DNA of 64,000 nucleotides from Bacteroidales bacterium (GTDB lineage Bacteria > Bacteroidota > Bacteroidia > Bacteroidales > VadinHA17). Numbering within the stretch: the first letter of the stretch is position 1; each line of letters opens with the position of its first letter. Both the position numbers and the translations under genes were made by a program. Below, one piece after another: positions 63,898 to 64,000 of this stretch. The notes under the pieces were generated by a model. It was given only the letters and a program-made list of their open reading frames with translations, made no database searches and was not told the DNA's origin. The DNA lies in the NCBI GenBank assembly GCA_025454815.1, contig JALONR010000022.1:35643-99642 (forward strand). The letters are read 5' to 3'.

Positions 63898-64000
63898 TTA
63901 GTAAAGAGTGGTGATCTTGTCAACGTTTGTGTTGGCGTACATGATTTTCAGTGCGCTGGCGCGGCGAAGCGCCTGCTTCACGTCAGTGACCACACCCATC
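63898..64000 (-). CDS. C-terminal end of an unidentified gene, cut by the window edge
   Basis: The minus-strand frame reads VVTDVKQALRRASALK, then IMYANTNVDKITTLY and a TAA stop. Only 33-34 codons are visible. The terminator just after it supports a real coding end. The visible ATG at 63999 may be internal. I do not recognise the family. Confidence 0.55.
   Translation of the reverse strand, partial: MGVVTDVKQALRRASALKIMYANTNVDKITTLY

Overview
This window looks like a chromosomal segment of a Bacteroidota bacterium, probably close to Bacteroidales/Marinilabiliales; no 16S gene is present, so the order is inference. The signs are a 2,468-residue SprA (type IX secretion translocon) in the order ruvA-sprA-gcvH, a cargo-type protein with a type IX C-terminal sorting domain, a fused LpxC-FabZ, lineage families (GSCFA, DUF4837, IPExxxVDY, DUF4139/MuiA), and promoters of the Bacteroidota form TTTG-N19/20-TAnnTTTG. 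The content is mostly core housekeeping. I see no prophage, insertion sequence, CRISPR array or conjugative element.

Layout. 1-4.6 kb: an M28 peptidase cut by the window edge, a flavin-reductase-like protein, an OsmC protein, a truncated methyltransferase and a gamma-glutamyltransferase. 4.8-9.5 kb: an envelope and isoprenoid cluster (M23 peptidase, dxr, rseP, tatA, DUF4837 lipoprotein). 9.5-20.3 kb: mqnC, then pdxA-ruvA-sprA, then gcvH. 20.3-25.0 kb: infB, nusA and rimP on the minus strand, one operon with a hairpin in its leader. 25.2-29.8 kb: an HD phosphohydrolase followed by lpxD, lpxC-fabZ and lpxA (lipid A). 29.8-30.6 kb: an 800-bp stretch with no convincing gene but with a textbook minus-strand promoter and several hairpins. 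30.6-39.2 kb: a MuiA-like protein, an ECF sigma factor, a lysophospholipase, a GSCFA protein, a TonB-dependent receptor, a lipoprotein and a CarH-like MerR regulator. 39.5-45.1 kb: a sigma-54 activator, lptE, a repeat-rich TPR protein, secG and groES-groEL. 45.2-50.1 kb: a MATE exporter, CstA and lepA. 50.1-52.9 kb: an RprXY-like two-component system flanked on both sides by short terminator-bearing intergenic elements. 52.9-57.7 kb: acpP-fabF-rnc-IPExxxVDY, purN and a lipoprotein M23 peptidase. 57.6-60.5 kb: leuS and a divergent tRNA-Arg(CCG). 60.6-63.5 kb: an 807-residue repetitive exported protein behind a small type IX sorting-domain protein. The right edge holds the 3' end of an unidentified minus-strand gene.

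How the parts fit. Much of the window serves the outer membrane and the cell surface: lipid A synthesis (lpxD, lpxC-fabZ, lpxA), LPS export (lptE), wall hydrolases (two M23 proteins), protein export (secG, tatA), site-2 proteolysis (rseP), and type IX secretion (sprA with a likely cargo at 63 kb). Fatty-acid supply (acpP, fabF, the FabZ half of the fusion) feeds the same envelope.

The observations most worth following are two candidate small RNAs flanking the two-component system that share a 17-nt complementary segment, one behind a sigma-54-like element; and the structured, promoter-driven region at 29.8-30.4 kb.
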